A stretch of 64,000 bases of DNA from Congregibacter variabilis (GTDB taxonomy: Bacteria > Pseudomonadota > Gammaproteobacteria > Pseudomonadales > Halieaceae). Location: positions 2,914,001 to 2,978,000 of the forward strand of contig NZ_CP136864.1 in NCBI RefSeq assembly GCF_045689235.1, given 5' to 3'. Below the pieces are notes generated by a model. It did not search any database, had not been told where the DNA came from, and saw nothing but the letters and a program-made list of their open reading frames with translations. Shown piece by piece: positions 33,158 through 42,263 of this stretch (positions are counted from its first letter, which is position 1; the number at the start of each line of letters is the position of its first letter). The translations under genes and the position numbers were made by a program.

Positions 33158-34705
33158 ATGCCCATGCGCCCGCAGTTAAGTCCAGCTCGATCGTTCATGA
33201 TGGCGGCGCTACTGTGTTTAGCTAATGCAGTAGGCGCCGCCGACCGCCCCAATATTATGGTCATTTGGGGTGACGATATTGGTATCTGGAATATCAGTCG
33301 CTACAGCATGGGACAGATGGGGTACCAGACGCCCAATATTGATCGTATCGCCAATGAAGGCATGATCTTCACAGACTACTACGGTGAGCAAAGTTGCACC
33401 GCAGGGCGCTCCGCTTTTATCACCGGGCAGCACCCCGTGCGCACCGGACTTACCAAGGTGGGCATACCTGGCTCTGATATCGGCATTCAGCCAGAGGACC
33501 CGACACTTGCAGAGTTGTTGAAGCCGCTGGGTTACGCTACGGGGCAGTTCGGTAAGAATCACCTGGGCGACAAAGATGAGTTTCTGCCCACCAATCACGG
33601 CTTTGACGAGTTTTTTGGCAACCTCTATCACCTCAATGCCGAGGAAAACCCTGAAGACCCTGACTGGCCGACAGATCCGACCTTTAACCGTTTACTGAGC
33701 CCCCGCGGCGTAATTCGTTCCTCTGCAGATGGACGCATTGAGGACTCCGGCCCGCTGACCAAAAAGCGGATGGAAACGGTAGATGAAGAATTTTTGGGCG
33801 AGGCGCTCAAGTTTATCGATACGGCGCATGCCGAAGACAAGCCTTTCTTCCTTTGGTTTAACTCCACGCGCATGCACTACTACACCCATGTAAAAGATGA
33901 GCAGTTAGGTGCCAGTGGCCAGGGTTTTTATAACGATGCAATGGTCGAGCACGACGGTCACGTGGGCCAGTTGCTGGCCAAGATTGATGAGCTTGGTCTT
34001 GGGGATAATACGATCGTTATCTACTCAACGGATAATGGTCCGCACTTCAATCAATGGCCCGATGCAGCGATCACTCCCTTCAGGGGCGAGAAAAACACCA
34101 ACTGGGAAGGCGGTTTCAGAGTTCCGGCGATGGTCCGCTGGCCGGGCAAGATTGCACCGGGCAAGATCAGCAACGAAGTGATGTCGCATTTGGACTGGGT
34201 GCCGACGCTCATGGCGGCCGTAGGCGAGCCCGACATCAAGGACAAGCTCAAAAAAGGTCATCGTGCTGCCGGTAAAGACTTCAAGGTGCATCTCGATGGC
34301 TATGACTTCTTACCTTATCTCACTGGAGAGGCTCCCAAAGCACCGCGTCGGGAGTTCTTTTACTTCAGTGATGATGGTGTGCTGGTGTCTGCACGTATCG
34401 GTGATTGGAAGACGGTTTTTGCCGAGCAGCGATCGCATCGCTTTGATGTCTGGCGAGATCCGTTTGTGACCCTGCGCATTCCCAAGGTGTTCCATTTGCG
34501 TCGGGATCCTTTCGAGCGCGCGGATACGGACTCCAACAGCTATAACGTTTGGTGGGATCACAAGGTAGCGCCGGCGGTGGGTATGGCGCGCATGGCGGTC
34601 AGTCAGTTTGTACAATCTTTGCAGGTGTTTCCGCCGCGCCAGCGACCCGGTACCTTTACCGTGGACCAAATTATGGAGTCCCTCTATGAGCCTGAGCCAC
34701 AGTAA
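33158..34705 (+). CDS. Secreted arylsulfatase (type I formylglycine sulfatase)
   Basis: A 515-residue periplasmic or secreted enzyme that hydrolyses sulfate esters. The signal peptide is ALLCLANAVGA. The nucleophile Cys80 in SCTAGRSAF fits CxAxR, the site converted to formylglycine. WGDDIG holds calcium ligands, and NHLGDK and STDNGPHFNQWPD are further family motifs. ATG follows AGGAACTG. No sulfatase-maturating enzyme lies in the window. The substrate cannot be told, but marine algal sulfated glycans or aryl sulfates are plausible. Confidence 0.93.
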   Translation: MPMRPQLSPARSFMMAALLCLANAVGAADRPNIMVIWGDDIGIWNISRYSMGQMGYQTPNIDRIANEGMIFTDYYGEQSCTAGRSAFITGQHPVRTGLTKVGIPGSDIGIQPEDPTLAELLKPLGYATGQFGKNHLGDKDEFLPTNHGFDEFFGNLYHLNAEENPEDPDWPTDPTFNRLLSPRGVIRSSADGRIEDSGPLTKKRMETVDEEFLGEALKFIDTAHAEDKPFFLWFNSTRMHYYTHVKDEQLGASGQGFYNDAMVEHDGHVGQLLAKIDELGLGDNTIVIYSTDNGPHFNQWPDAAITPFRGEKNTNWEGGFRVPAMVRWPGKIAPGKISNEVMSHLDWVPTLMAAVGEPDIKDKLKKGHRAAGKDFKVHLDGYDFLPYLTGEAPKAPRREFFYFSDDGVLVSARIGDWKTVFAEQRSHRFDVWRDPFVTLRIPKVFHLRRDPFERADTDSNSYNVWWDHKVAPAVGMARMAVSQFVQSLQVFPPRQRPGTFTVDQIMESLYEPEPQ

Positions 34706-34811
34706 GCCTGACGAGTTGAAGAGACAATAACAATGCAACCGACAGGCAGGAGGCGGTGTTTGGCGCCACGGGGCGCGACGTATGGGGGCGTCGCGGGAGT
34801 GGTAACGTCGG

Positions 34812-34832
34812 TTTGACAGCGATATTGTCAAA
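34812..34832. promoter_or_regulatory. Inverted repeat upstream of a small ORF
   Basis: TTTGACA and TGTCAAA form a perfect seven-base inverted repeat around a seven-base loop. There is no T-run after it, so it looks more like an operator or RNA hairpin than a terminator. It lies 95 bases before the 34-residue reading frame at 34927. Confidence 0.4.
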
Positions 34833-34926
34833 GGTGCTAAAAAACACGCCTGAATGGTTAATCCTTTCCAGAGGCCGCGTCGTATAACAAGACTCAACCA
34901 CGCCGCGCTCATGGAGGTGTTCTAGT

Positions 34927-35031
34927 ATGCGTAGCTCTCACGGATTTGATCGTCAGACCTTGCTTCGCAGAGTGGCTGCGGCACTCGTTATTGCAGGTCT
35001 TGCCCTAAGCTTGCTTCAGGTTCTTGCTTAG
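34927..35031 (+). CDS. Putative 34-residue single-helix membrane protein
   Basis: Start ATG 34927 is eight bases after a strong GGAGGT. The product has a basic N-terminus (MRSSHGFDRQTLLRR) and one hydrophobic helix (VAAALVIAGLALSLLQVLA). It ends inside the convergent small gene at 34988-35173, overlapping by 44 bases. Function unknown. Such size may be chance, but the ribosome site and topology argue that it is expressed. Confidence 0.45.
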   Translation: MRSSHGFDRQTLLRRVAAALVIAGLALSLLQVLA

Positions 35032-35173
35032 TTTGGCCCTCGGCTTCAGAGGGCTTCTCTTCGCTGTCTGGCGCTTGCTGCACTTTGCGGATAAACCAAA
35101 CAGCTTTATAGATAAGTACACCAAAAAACAGCAGGGATGCCGAAATCGCAATCGCCATGGTTGTTGTATCCAT
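34988..35173 (-). CDS. Small single-helix membrane protein
   Basis: A 61-residue protein starting at ATG 35173, eight bases after a consensus AAGGAGGT. A helix AIAISASLLFFGVLIYKAVW is followed by a charged, Glu/Gln-rich tail. Function is unknown. The strong ribosome site supports it as a real gene. It converges on and overlaps the tiny gene at 34927, so the two mRNAs would be complementary at their ends. Confidence 0.65.
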   Translation of the reverse strand: MDTTTMAIAISASLLFFGVLIYKAVWFIRKVQQAPDSEEKPSEAEGQTKQEPEASLGQDLQ

Positions 35174-35261
35174 GCTAGGCACACCTCCTTGTGGCGCTTA
35201 ATACTCTAATCGAACATGCGAAATGTTCCAGACATTGAATAACGATAGCATGTGACCTTGC

Positions 35262-35289
35262 TTGGATTGCCCTAAGGCTGATCTATACT
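35262..35289 (+). promoter_or_regulatory. Promoter of the DUF4124 gene, predicting a leaderless transcript
   Basis: TTGGAT at 35262-35267 and TATACT at 35284-35289 are 16 bases apart. The start codon follows only six bases after the -10, where transcription itself should begin. No ribosome site is present before ATG 35296. Confidence 0.5.
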
Positions 35290-35295
35290 CAGAAC

Positions 35296-35802
35296 ATGAA
35301 AAAGATTCTGGCGTTTATCTTTTTGCTTTCTCCTTCGTTGCTGGCCCAAACCGTCTACAAAACAGTAGAAGGTGGTGTCACCAGCTTCAGCGATAGTCCT
35401 CCGGATACCGGCGCTGCCGAGGTTTTAAGCATTGAGGTGCCGCCGGTGCCAAAGGATGGATTGCTACAAGAGCGCCTTGGAGAAATGCGAGACACGACTG
35501 ATCGCATGGCTCGTGATCGTCGCGAGCGTGAGAAGCATCGAGCTGAGCTTCGAGAAATCCAGCAAGCATCCACCACAGCTACGGTGGCTGCCGAGCCTGC
35601 TGCGGACACAATGACGACCTCTTGGCAGGGTGATTACTGGCCAGGATATGTGCGCCCCTTTCGGCCCCGTCCGCCGATGCGGCCGCATCCACCGGGCAGA
35701 CCGCAGCCCTTACCATACACCCAGAGTGTCCCCGGCTGGTCAATTATGCAGCCCGGAAATTCTCAGCTGATGCGGCCGGTGGTGTCGTCGCGCGGGCGAT
35801 AG
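35296..35802 (+). CDS. Exported DUF4124-family protein
   Basis: A 168-residue precursor. The signal FIFLLSPSLLA precedes QTVYKTVEGGVTSFSDSPP, the DUF4124 signature. A charged coiled-coil region (about residues 55-95) and a proline/arginine-rich tail (RPFRPRPPMRPHPPGRPQP) follow. Function unknown; probably periplasmic. It converges on the DUF3604 gene with only six bases between stops. Confidence 0.83.
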   Translation: MKKILAFIFLLSPSLLAQTVYKTVEGGVTSFSDSPPDTGAAEVLSIEVPPVPKDGLLQERLGEMRDTTDRMARDRREREKHRAELREIQQASTTATVAAEPAADTMTTSWQGDYWPGYVRPFRPRPPMRPHPPGRPQPLPYTQSVPGWSIMQPGNSQLMRPVVSSRGR

Positions 35803-35808
35803 GCTGGC

Positions 35809-37740
35809 TTAGGGGGTGTACCAGATAGGCGAGCTGTAAGCCCGCTCCTGGGTGATCAGAGTCACTCCCTCGGGAGCTTCTACGCCAAAACGTACAGCAT
35901 CGTAGGCCGTCCAGCGTGGTGTTGGTATTTCCAATACCCGAACGTAATAAAATGCTGCTTGTGCCGCGTCAAAGTCCGGATCTCTCCAAACGGTGCTCAA
36001 TTCTGCGGCCCCGATACTGTTGCTCCAGGTAGGTACACTTAGATCGACGGTGTTACCGACGCCGGGTAATTTACCGTCCGCGTCAAGTTCCCGCCCGTCA
36101 GACCAGGCAACGTTATAAACCTGCTCTTTCGCTTCACCCTCAGCCGTCACCCAGCCTTTGACCACCTGAATGCGATCGAGATTGGCTCCTATGGGGTCGC
36201 GCAAGGCGGAGATAATGAAACTTGGTGCCTTAGCGCCGGCCGCGCCTAACTCGCTTCCCATGGGTACGCCCAGCTCGTAGCCTTTTCTGGCAAGATCAGG
36301 GATGCTCGCGTCGCCGGCCTCAAAAGACCAGCCACCGAAGAAGCGTAAGGCAATGCGTGGGCCAGTGGTGGCATACGTCTCCCGGCGCTCCATGGCGTCA
36401 AAAATAGCTGTTCGGGAGTTTTGCTCTGCCCAGACAGCGGTAACTCCTGCGGCGTTATACATCCACCCGGTAAAACCCTCGATGCCCAGGTCAGGATTCG
36501 ACTTTCCTGGATGCACGGTGCGGGTAGCTGAGGGTTCCGTGGTGGTGAATTTGGAAAAAAAGTTATCCTCATCGGCAGTAGATAAGCCTGTGTGGGTGTC
36601 GGTCGCGCCCTGGAAGCCGAACTGGTAAGGATTTATGCCGAGAGTTTGCTGCAGTTGCAGGCCGCGGAGCAGTCCCGACCGGGCATACTCGCTCGGCAGC
36701 ATTGCCGGGGTCTTGGCTTGTGAGGCATCCAGATTGCCAAAGTCCCAGGTCTCGAAATCCGCAAACTCATCATCCGGAGAGAGCAGGGGATGCGCCTCGC
36801 CATCTCCTTTGAACTGCGTAACTTCGTATATACGCTCCCAGGTCATGCGGCTTTTTGCGTAGGCCGCGTCCAGTTCTTTACCACTATCAAAATCGTCACG
36901 CAGCGGGAACATCATGCCGTTGGACAGATTACCGTTGTGCGGAATCGCGGTCACATCTCCGCCGGTGTCCTTCTCGTAAGCTGCCATCCAGGACCACAGG
37001 TCCCGAGGGTTTCTGCTGCCGATGGGTGGCGTAGTGGTGAAGGGCACGACCTCTAATGCCTTGTCTGCGTCGTCTCTAAAAATCACGTTGCGATGCAGAT
37101 TGTTGCCCTTAACCAAAGACGTCCACTCGTAGGCAATAAAGGTGGTGAAGCGCCCCGGATCATCGAACTCTTCGGCGGCGGCGACCAAGCGTTCCCAAAC
37201 GCGTCTGTAGGCAGGCACACCGGGCTGATAAAGCAAGGCCTCGGGTGTTTTGCCCTGCGAAAACTCGGCAATAAGACGGAACATGGCATCAGCAGCCTGC
37301 TGACCACCGGCATTAAAGTCTTCGTGATAGCGCTTCCCCTTGGGGTCCGCCATAACGTTGGACGTACCCTCGAGTAGATCACTGATGAGACCCATGCCAT
37401 CGGAGTGGTCGGTAATCATGAAGAAGTCGTAGGGCCTGCGCAGTTTTACTGGCTGGCCGGTGTTGGACAGTACTTCTTCGCCCCGGGCGAATCGATACGC
37501 GTCCTCTGGCATGAGCCGGGTACCAGACCCTCCTGCATCAGCCGAGAGTCCGGTATGCACATGCGTGTCACCAAAGTAGACCTGGCGGTCTGGAGCGGTG
37601 CCGACGTTCGGCGAGTAGGGCTCTTGCGCAGCAGCGTTTGCGAGCGGGGCAAGCGGCAGCACTGCGGCGTGGAGCAATAGCAGCGTAAATGCCATGCGAG
37701 AGGGTTTGATGAGGGCGTCCAGCGTTGATGAAGCCAGCAT
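35809..37740 (-). CDS. Exported DUF3604-family protein
   Basis: A 643-residue protein. ATG 37740 follows GGAG; a signal peptide ends near PLANAAAQ. The DUF3604 start motif VYFGDTHVHTGLSADAGGSG contains an HxH typical of PHP-like metal-binding sites, and MITDHSDGMG supplies another histidine. No enzymatic activity has been assigned with confidence to this family. A second, partial copy lies at 63610. It is divergent by 80 bases from nothing; the next same-strand gene upstream encodes HupE/UreJ, so the pair may be co-transcribed. Confidence 0.9.
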   Translation of the reverse strand: MLASSTLDALIKPSRMAFTLLLLHAAVLPLAPLANAAAQEPYSPNVGTAPDRQVYFGDTHVHTGLSADAGGSGTRLMPEDAYRFARGEEVLSNTGQPVKLRRPYDFFMITDHSDGMGLISDLLEGTSNVMADPKGKRYHEDFNAGGQQAADAMFRLIAEFSQGKTPEALLYQPGVPAYRRVWERLVAAAEEFDDPGRFTTFIAYEWTSLVKGNNLHRNVIFRDDADKALEVVPFTTTPPIGSRNPRDLWSWMAAYEKDTGGDVTAIPHNGNLSNGMMFPLRDDFDSGKELDAAYAKSRMTWERIYEVTQFKGDGEAHPLLSPDDEFADFETWDFGNLDASQAKTPAMLPSEYARSGLLRGLQLQQTLGINPYQFGFQGATDTHTGLSTADEDNFFSKFTTTEPSATRTVHPGKSNPDLGIEGFTGWMYNAAGVTAVWAEQNSRTAIFDAMERRETYATTGPRIALRFFGGWSFEAGDASIPDLARKGYELGVPMGSELGAAGAKAPSFIISALRDPIGANLDRIQVVKGWVTAEGEAKEQVYNVAWSDGRELDADGKLPGVGNTVDLSVPTWSNSIGAAELSTVWRDPDFDAAQAAFYYVRVLEIPTPRWTAYDAVRFGVEAPEGVTLITQERAYSSPIWYTP

Positions 37741-37827
37741 GGTGTTTCTCCTGTGCTCGGCGCGTGCCCATCTTGTCCGACGCGCCGTAATTATTATTGT
37801 GAGTCGCGCCCTACCGCGATGCCACTC

Positions 37828-38823
37828 TTATATAAAAGCGGCCACGCGTTCGATGGTCCAAAACGCCGCGATACTGCCGATAGCATAGCTTACGGTGCGT
37901 TTGACGGTTGCTGATGAAAGCGGCAGAAACCGCTTTGACAGTGCGGCTACGCCAACGACGGCGGCAACAAACAAAAGCTGGCCTGCCTCGACACCCACAT
38001 TGAACATCAATAACGCTACGGGGATCGCGGTCTCCGGGAGCCCGACTTCCTCCAGGGCGCCCGCAAAACCCAGGCCATGCAATAGGCCAAAGCCAAAGGC
38101 CACGATCCAGGGAGCTCGCGCCGTAATAGATGCACGGCCCTGTTGTTCGTGAATAACCTCTGCCGCTACAAACACTATGGATAGAGCTATCACAGCTTCT
38201 ACCGGGGGGCCGGGCAGGCTGATCCAGCCAAGCGTTGCACATACCAGAGTTATGGAATGCGCCACCGTAAATGCGGTAATCGTTAACACCAGCCGGCGAA
38301 CGTTGCCGACGAGTAAGAGCAAGGCGAGCACAAACAGCAGATGATCAATGCCCCCCAATATGTGTTCTACACCCAGCACCAGATAGGCGATGGCAACTTC
38401 GCCTGGACCCGGGGAGGCCGTGACAGTGAAGACAGGCTGTGACGGCTGCAAGCGCTCAAGCTGCGTTGTGCCGTCGAGGCGCTCCACGCGCACGATGACG
38501 TCCGTTGCACCGCCAAGAATGCCGTCGATGGTGATGCTTTGATCTATGAGACCGCCGGCCGCGCGGATGTCGTAGCGCTGTTCCCAGGCGTTGTCCATGA
38601 GCGCTTCGCGCGCTTCGCCCAGATGCTCTGTGTTTGGTGGTAATACGATCCTGGCTGCCAGTCGACGGTTGTCCGGCAGTGCGGGTACGCGCCACAGCAC
38701 CTGGTAACGTTCCGCATCAATCTGAGAAAGCTCGAGGTAGGCAGGGCGAAAAATATCCGCGCCGGCAGACTGCGCGAACAAAAATAGTAGAACGGTGAAC
38801 AGCTGAGCTGGAAGTGTAGTCAT
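37828..38823 (-). CDS. HupE/UreJ-family membrane protein
   Basis: A 331-residue protein. ATG 38823 starts the signal MTTLPAQLFTVLLFLFAQSA; an exported N-terminal domain extends to residue ~150. Then come about six helices with LVLGVEHILGGIDHLLFVLA, ITAFTVAHSITL and FGLLHGLGFA, the histidine-bearing HupE/UreJ motifs that in related proteins carry Ni or Co. It may import a metal, although the substrate of this two-domain subtype is unknown. Located just upstream of the DUF3604 gene. Confidence 0.87.
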   Translation of the reverse strand: MTTLPAQLFTVLLFLFAQSAGADIFRPAYLELSQIDAERYQVLWRVPALPDNRRLAARIVLPPNTEHLGEAREALMDNAWEQRYDIRAAGGLIDQSITIDGILGGATDVIVRVERLDGTTQLERLQPSQPVFTVTASPGPGEVAIAYLVLGVEHILGGIDHLLFVLALLLLVGNVRRLVLTITAFTVAHSITLVCATLGWISLPGPPVEAVIALSIVFVAAEVIHEQQGRASITARAPWIVAFGFGLLHGLGFAGALEEVGLPETAIPVALLMFNVGVEAGQLLFVAAVVGVAALSKRFLPLSSATVKRTVSYAIGSIAAFWTIERVAAFI

Positions 38824-38971
38824 TATGTGCTGTTGCAATCCCAAGTAGAGCTAGAGTTTAGCGCCTTGGTGGCTAACCGTCAGCCCGCGAGGCTTCCTGT
38901 TGGCGAAGGAAGACGCCGGCGTTGAGCTTTGTTAGTCTTGCGGGCCGATTTTGAAGAAGAGAGCTTTCGGC

Positions 38972-41900
38972 ATGAAGCGAATTCTATCTACCCTTTTGAC
39001 CCTCTGCCTTGCCGGTGCCGTTATTGGCGCTGAGCAAAATGACAGCCCAGCACCTTACAAAGGGCTTGAATGGCGCAACATCGGCCCCGGATTTATGTCT
39101 GGTCGCATCGGTGACATTGCCAGACACCCCGGCGATACCAGTGTGTGGTATGTGGGTGTGGCCTCTGGCGGGGTCTGGAAGACCACGAATGCAGGGGTGA
39201 CCTTCACTCCTGTTTTTGACGAGCAAACCTCCTATTCCATTGGCGCTCTGGCCATAGATCCGAGCAACCCTCACACGGTATGGGTTGGTACCGGCGAGAA
39301 CAACGGCGGTCGGCATATTGGCTTTGGCGATGGCATCTACCGCTCGGATGACGACGGAGAAACCTGGACCAACATGGGGCTGGCGGATTCCCAGCATATC
39401 TCGACCATCATCGTACATCCGGATGATTCAAACACCGTGTGGGTAGCTGTTCAGGGTCCGCTTTGGACCAAAGGCGGCGAGCGCGGTCTTTACATGACTA
39501 CCGATGGCGGTAAGACATGGGAGAAGACCTTAGGCGGTGGCCTGTGGACTGGCGTTACCGATGTGGTCATCGATTCTCGCGATCCCGACGTTTTGTATGC
39601 CGCGACCTGGCAGCATCAGCGCACAGTTGCCGCTTACATGGGCGGTGGTCCCGAGAGTGGTCTGCATCGTTCGCTGGACGGCGGACGAAGCTGGACAAAG
39701 CTGAGCAAAGGATTGCCCAAAGGCAATATGGGTAAGATCGGTCTGGCGATTTCACTGCATGATCCGGACGTGGTGTATGCCGCTATCGAATTGGATCGAC
39801 GTACCGGTGGTGTATGGCGCTCAGATGATCGCGGTGCAAGCTGGGTTAAAGGTGCTGATGCAGTCAGTGGTGGTACAGGCCCACACTACTATCAAGAACT
39901 TACCGCAAGCATGCATAAGCATGACCGCCTGTATCTGGTAGGCCCCACTGTTCTCAAGTCGGAAGATGGCGGCAAAACCTTTGAGCCTATGCCCCATCCC
40001 AATCAGCACGGAGATATGCACGCTATTGTCTTTGATCCAGAGGATCCGGATTACATCATGATGGGCACCGATGGCGGTGTGTACGAGAGCTTTGATCTGG
40101 GTGACACCTGGCGCTACATGAGCAATTTGCCGGTCACCCAATACTACAAGCTGGCCCTGGACGACACAGAGCCCTTTTACAACATCTATGGTGGTACTCA
40201 GGACAACAACACCCAGGGCGGGCCCTCGCGGACGGATACCGTCAATGGTATTCGCAACGCCGATTGGGAGGTTGTCCTCGGTGGTGACGGACATCAGCCA
40301 GCGACGGAGCCTGGCAATCCGGACATCATGTACGCCGAGTCACAGCAGGGGCATCTCAACCGGGTCGATATGACCACCGGTGAGTCCATCTTTATTCAGC
40401 CTCAAGCGGCACCGGGTGAGCCGCCGGAGCGCTTTAACTGGGATTCGCCGATTCTGGTGAGTCCCCATGACCCCACTCGGCTGTATTTTGCGTCCCAGCG
40501 TGTGTGGCGTTCAGATAACCGCGGTGATGAATGGACCGCGATTTCCTCAGACCTGACGCGCAATCAGGATCGAATGTTACTGCCGCTCATGGAGCAAACC
40601 TGGAGCTGGGATGCGCCCTGGGACATGTTTGCCATGTCTGACTACAACACCATCACCTCCCTGGCAGAGTCACCTCTTGAGGAGGGGCTTTTGTATGCAG
40701 CCACGGACGATGGCCTGATTCAGGTATCAGAAAATGCCGGTGATAGCTGGCGGCGTTTAGAGGTTGGTTCTTTGCCGGGCGTGCCAAAGACGGCTTTTGT
40801 TAACGATATTCGTGCCGATCTGCATGATGCGGACACCGTCTATGTCGCGCTGGATAATCATAAATACGGTGATTTTAAGCCCTACCTTTTGGTCAGCCGC
40901 AACCGTGGTCGCAGCTGGAGCAGCATTACCGAAGGTATTCCGGATCGGCATCTTGTATGGCGTCTTGTTCAGGACCATGTGCGTGCGGACCTGATGTTTG
41001 TGGGCACAGAGTTTGGCGTGTTCATGACTCTTGATGCAGGTAAGCATTGGGAGAAGTTCAGTGCTGGTATGCCCACGATCTCGATTCGCGACATCCAGAT
41101 TCAGCGTCGCGAGAACGATTTGGTGGCAGCGAGTTTCGGGCGTGGCTTCTTTGTGATGGACGACTTTTCTGCGCTTCGCGAGCTGACGGCTGATACGCTT
41201 GATGACGAAGCGACTCTCTTTGAGACTCGCGATGCCGACTGGTATTTTCCTCGCAAGGTACTGGGCGCGCGAAAGCGTGGTTCACAAGGTGATGATCTTT
41301 ACGTCGCCGAGAACCCGCCTTTTGGCGCGGTGCTGACCTATCACCTTGCACAGGGTTTTCCGACACTTGAGAAGCAGCGTCAGGACGCAGAGAAGGCGCG
41401 TCTTGCAGCCGGTGGACAAGTGAAGTTTGCTGGCTGGGATGCGGTAGAAGCCGAGCGACGCGAGGCAGCCCCTGCCTTGAAGATGGTAATCCGCGATGCT
41501 GGTGGAGAAGTTATCCGTCGCCTCGATGTGCCCGCTGATAAAGGCTTCCATCGAGTGGCCTGGGATCTTCGTCATCCTTATTACGGATCGGTAGAAACTC
41601 CACCAAACTGGCAGGGCTTGCCCCCGACTGGTTTTATGGTGATCCCTGGCACTTATAGTGCTGAGCTTGTGTTACTCAAGGATGGCCAAAGCCGTTTACT
41701 GGATGACCCCGTAAGCTTCGAAGTGACGCGCATGTACGAGCCGGCTCTTGCGGGTGCAGACCTTGAAGAAGTAGACGCGTTCTGGAAAGAGTTCTCGGCG
41801 CTGTCAGCTCAGGTAAGTGCGGCAAGCTACACCCTTGATGATGCCCTGGAGACCGTGGCAACCATGCAGGAGATGCTCGCGGTGACCGCCGCAGCACCCG

Positions 41901-42229
41901 GGGAGCTTGATCAAAAGCTTCATATGCTGCACCAAGAGTTGTATGAACTTGACGAGGCACTGAACGGCAACAGATCGGTGGCTGAGATAGGTAACTACCA
42001 GGTGCAGCGCGTCAGTGACTGGTTGAGCCACGCATCAAGTGGTGTCTCTAACTCAAGCTATGGACCGACCCCGGCCCACCGCCAGAGTCTTGGCTATGCC
42101 GCACAGGTATTTGCGCCGATTCGCTCGCGTCTCAATGCCGTGATTGGTACCGAGATTCCGGGGCTGCGCAAAGAGCTGCAGGCAGCGGGTGCCCCCTGGG
42201 GTGCCGGCCAGTCTATCCCTGCGATCTAG
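38972..42229 (+). CDS. Large secreted sortilin/VPS10-like beta-propeller protein
   Basis: A 1085-residue precursor. ATG 38972 begins the signal MKRILSTLLTLCLAGAVIGA. The body is built of BNR/Asp-box repeats (SxDxGxTW forms such as RSDDDGETWTN, TTDGGKTWEK, SLDGGRSWTK, SDDRGASWVK) making a ten-bladed propeller like sortilin VPS10. A separate ~300-residue C-terminal region follows. These proteins are annotated as glycosyl hydrolases but usually lack known catalytic residues. Role could be binding or cleavage of an extracellular polymer. Its C-terminal region ends at a hairpin shared with the convergent phosphoribosyltransferase. Confidence 0.88.
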   Translation: MKRILSTLLTLCLAGAVIGAEQNDSPAPYKGLEWRNIGPGFMSGRIGDIARHPGDTSVWYVGVASGGVWKTTNAGVTFTPVFDEQTSYSIGALAIDPSNPHTVWVGTGENNGGRHIGFGDGIYRSDDDGETWTNMGLADSQHISTIIVHPDDSNTVWVAVQGPLWTKGGERGLYMTTDGGKTWEKTLGGGLWTGVTDVVIDSRDPDVLYAATWQHQRTVAAYMGGGPESGLHRSLDGGRSWTKLSKGLPKGNMGKIGLAISLHDPDVVYAAIELDRRTGGVWRSDDRGASWVKGADAVSGGTGPHYYQELTASMHKHDRLYLVGPTVLKSEDGGKTFEPMPHPNQHGDMHAIVFDPEDPDYIMMGTDGGVYESFDLGDTWRYMSNLPVTQYYKLALDDTEPFYNIYGGTQDNNTQGGPSRTDTVNGIRNADWEVVLGGDGHQPATEPGNPDIMYAESQQGHLNRVDMTTGESIFIQPQAAPGEPPERFNWDSPILVSPHDPTRLYFASQRVWRSDNRGDEWTAISSDLTRNQDRMLLPLMEQTWSWDAPWDMFAMSDYNTITSLAESPLEEGLLYAATDDGLIQVSENAGDSWRRLEVGSLPGVPKTAFVNDIRADLHDADTVYVALDNHKYGDFKPYLLVSRNRGRSWSSITEGIPDRHLVWRLVQDHVRADLMFVGTEFGVFMTLDAGKHWEKFSAGMPTISIRDIQIQRRENDLVAASFGRGFFVMDDFSALRELTADTLDDEATLFETRDADWYFPRKVLGARKRGSQGDDLYVAENPPFGAVLTYHLAQGFPTLEKQRQDAEKARLAAGGQVKFAGWDAVEAERREAAPALKMVIRDAGGEVIRRLDVPADKGFHRVAWDLRHPYYGSVETPPNWQGLPPTGFMVIPGTYSAELVLLKDGQSRLLDDPVSFEVTRMYEPALAGADLEEVDAFWKEFSALSAQVSAASYTLDDALETVATMQEMLAVTAAAPGELDQKLHMLHQELYELDEALNGNRSVAEIGNYQVQRVSDWLSHASSGVSNSSYGPTPAHRQSLGYAAQVFAPIRSRLNAVIGTEIPGLRKELQAAGAPWGAGQSIPAI

Positions 42230-42243
42230 GTTTGAAGAGCCTG

Positions 42244-42263
42244 GCCGCGGGGTTACCCGCGGC
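42244..42263. terminator. Bidirectional hairpin between the sortilin-like and phosphoribosyltransferase genes
   Basis: GCCGCGGG pairs perfectly with CCCGCGGC around a GTTA loop. It begins 14 bases after the sortilin stop and covers the last codons of the convergent gene. No T-run follows on either strand, so it is a stable but not classical terminator. Confidence 0.55.

Noticed and set aside
34733..34816. 27-residue frame after the arylsulfatase
   Set aside because: No ribosome site, arginine-rich composition from GC-rich DNA, and it ends inside the inverted repeat.
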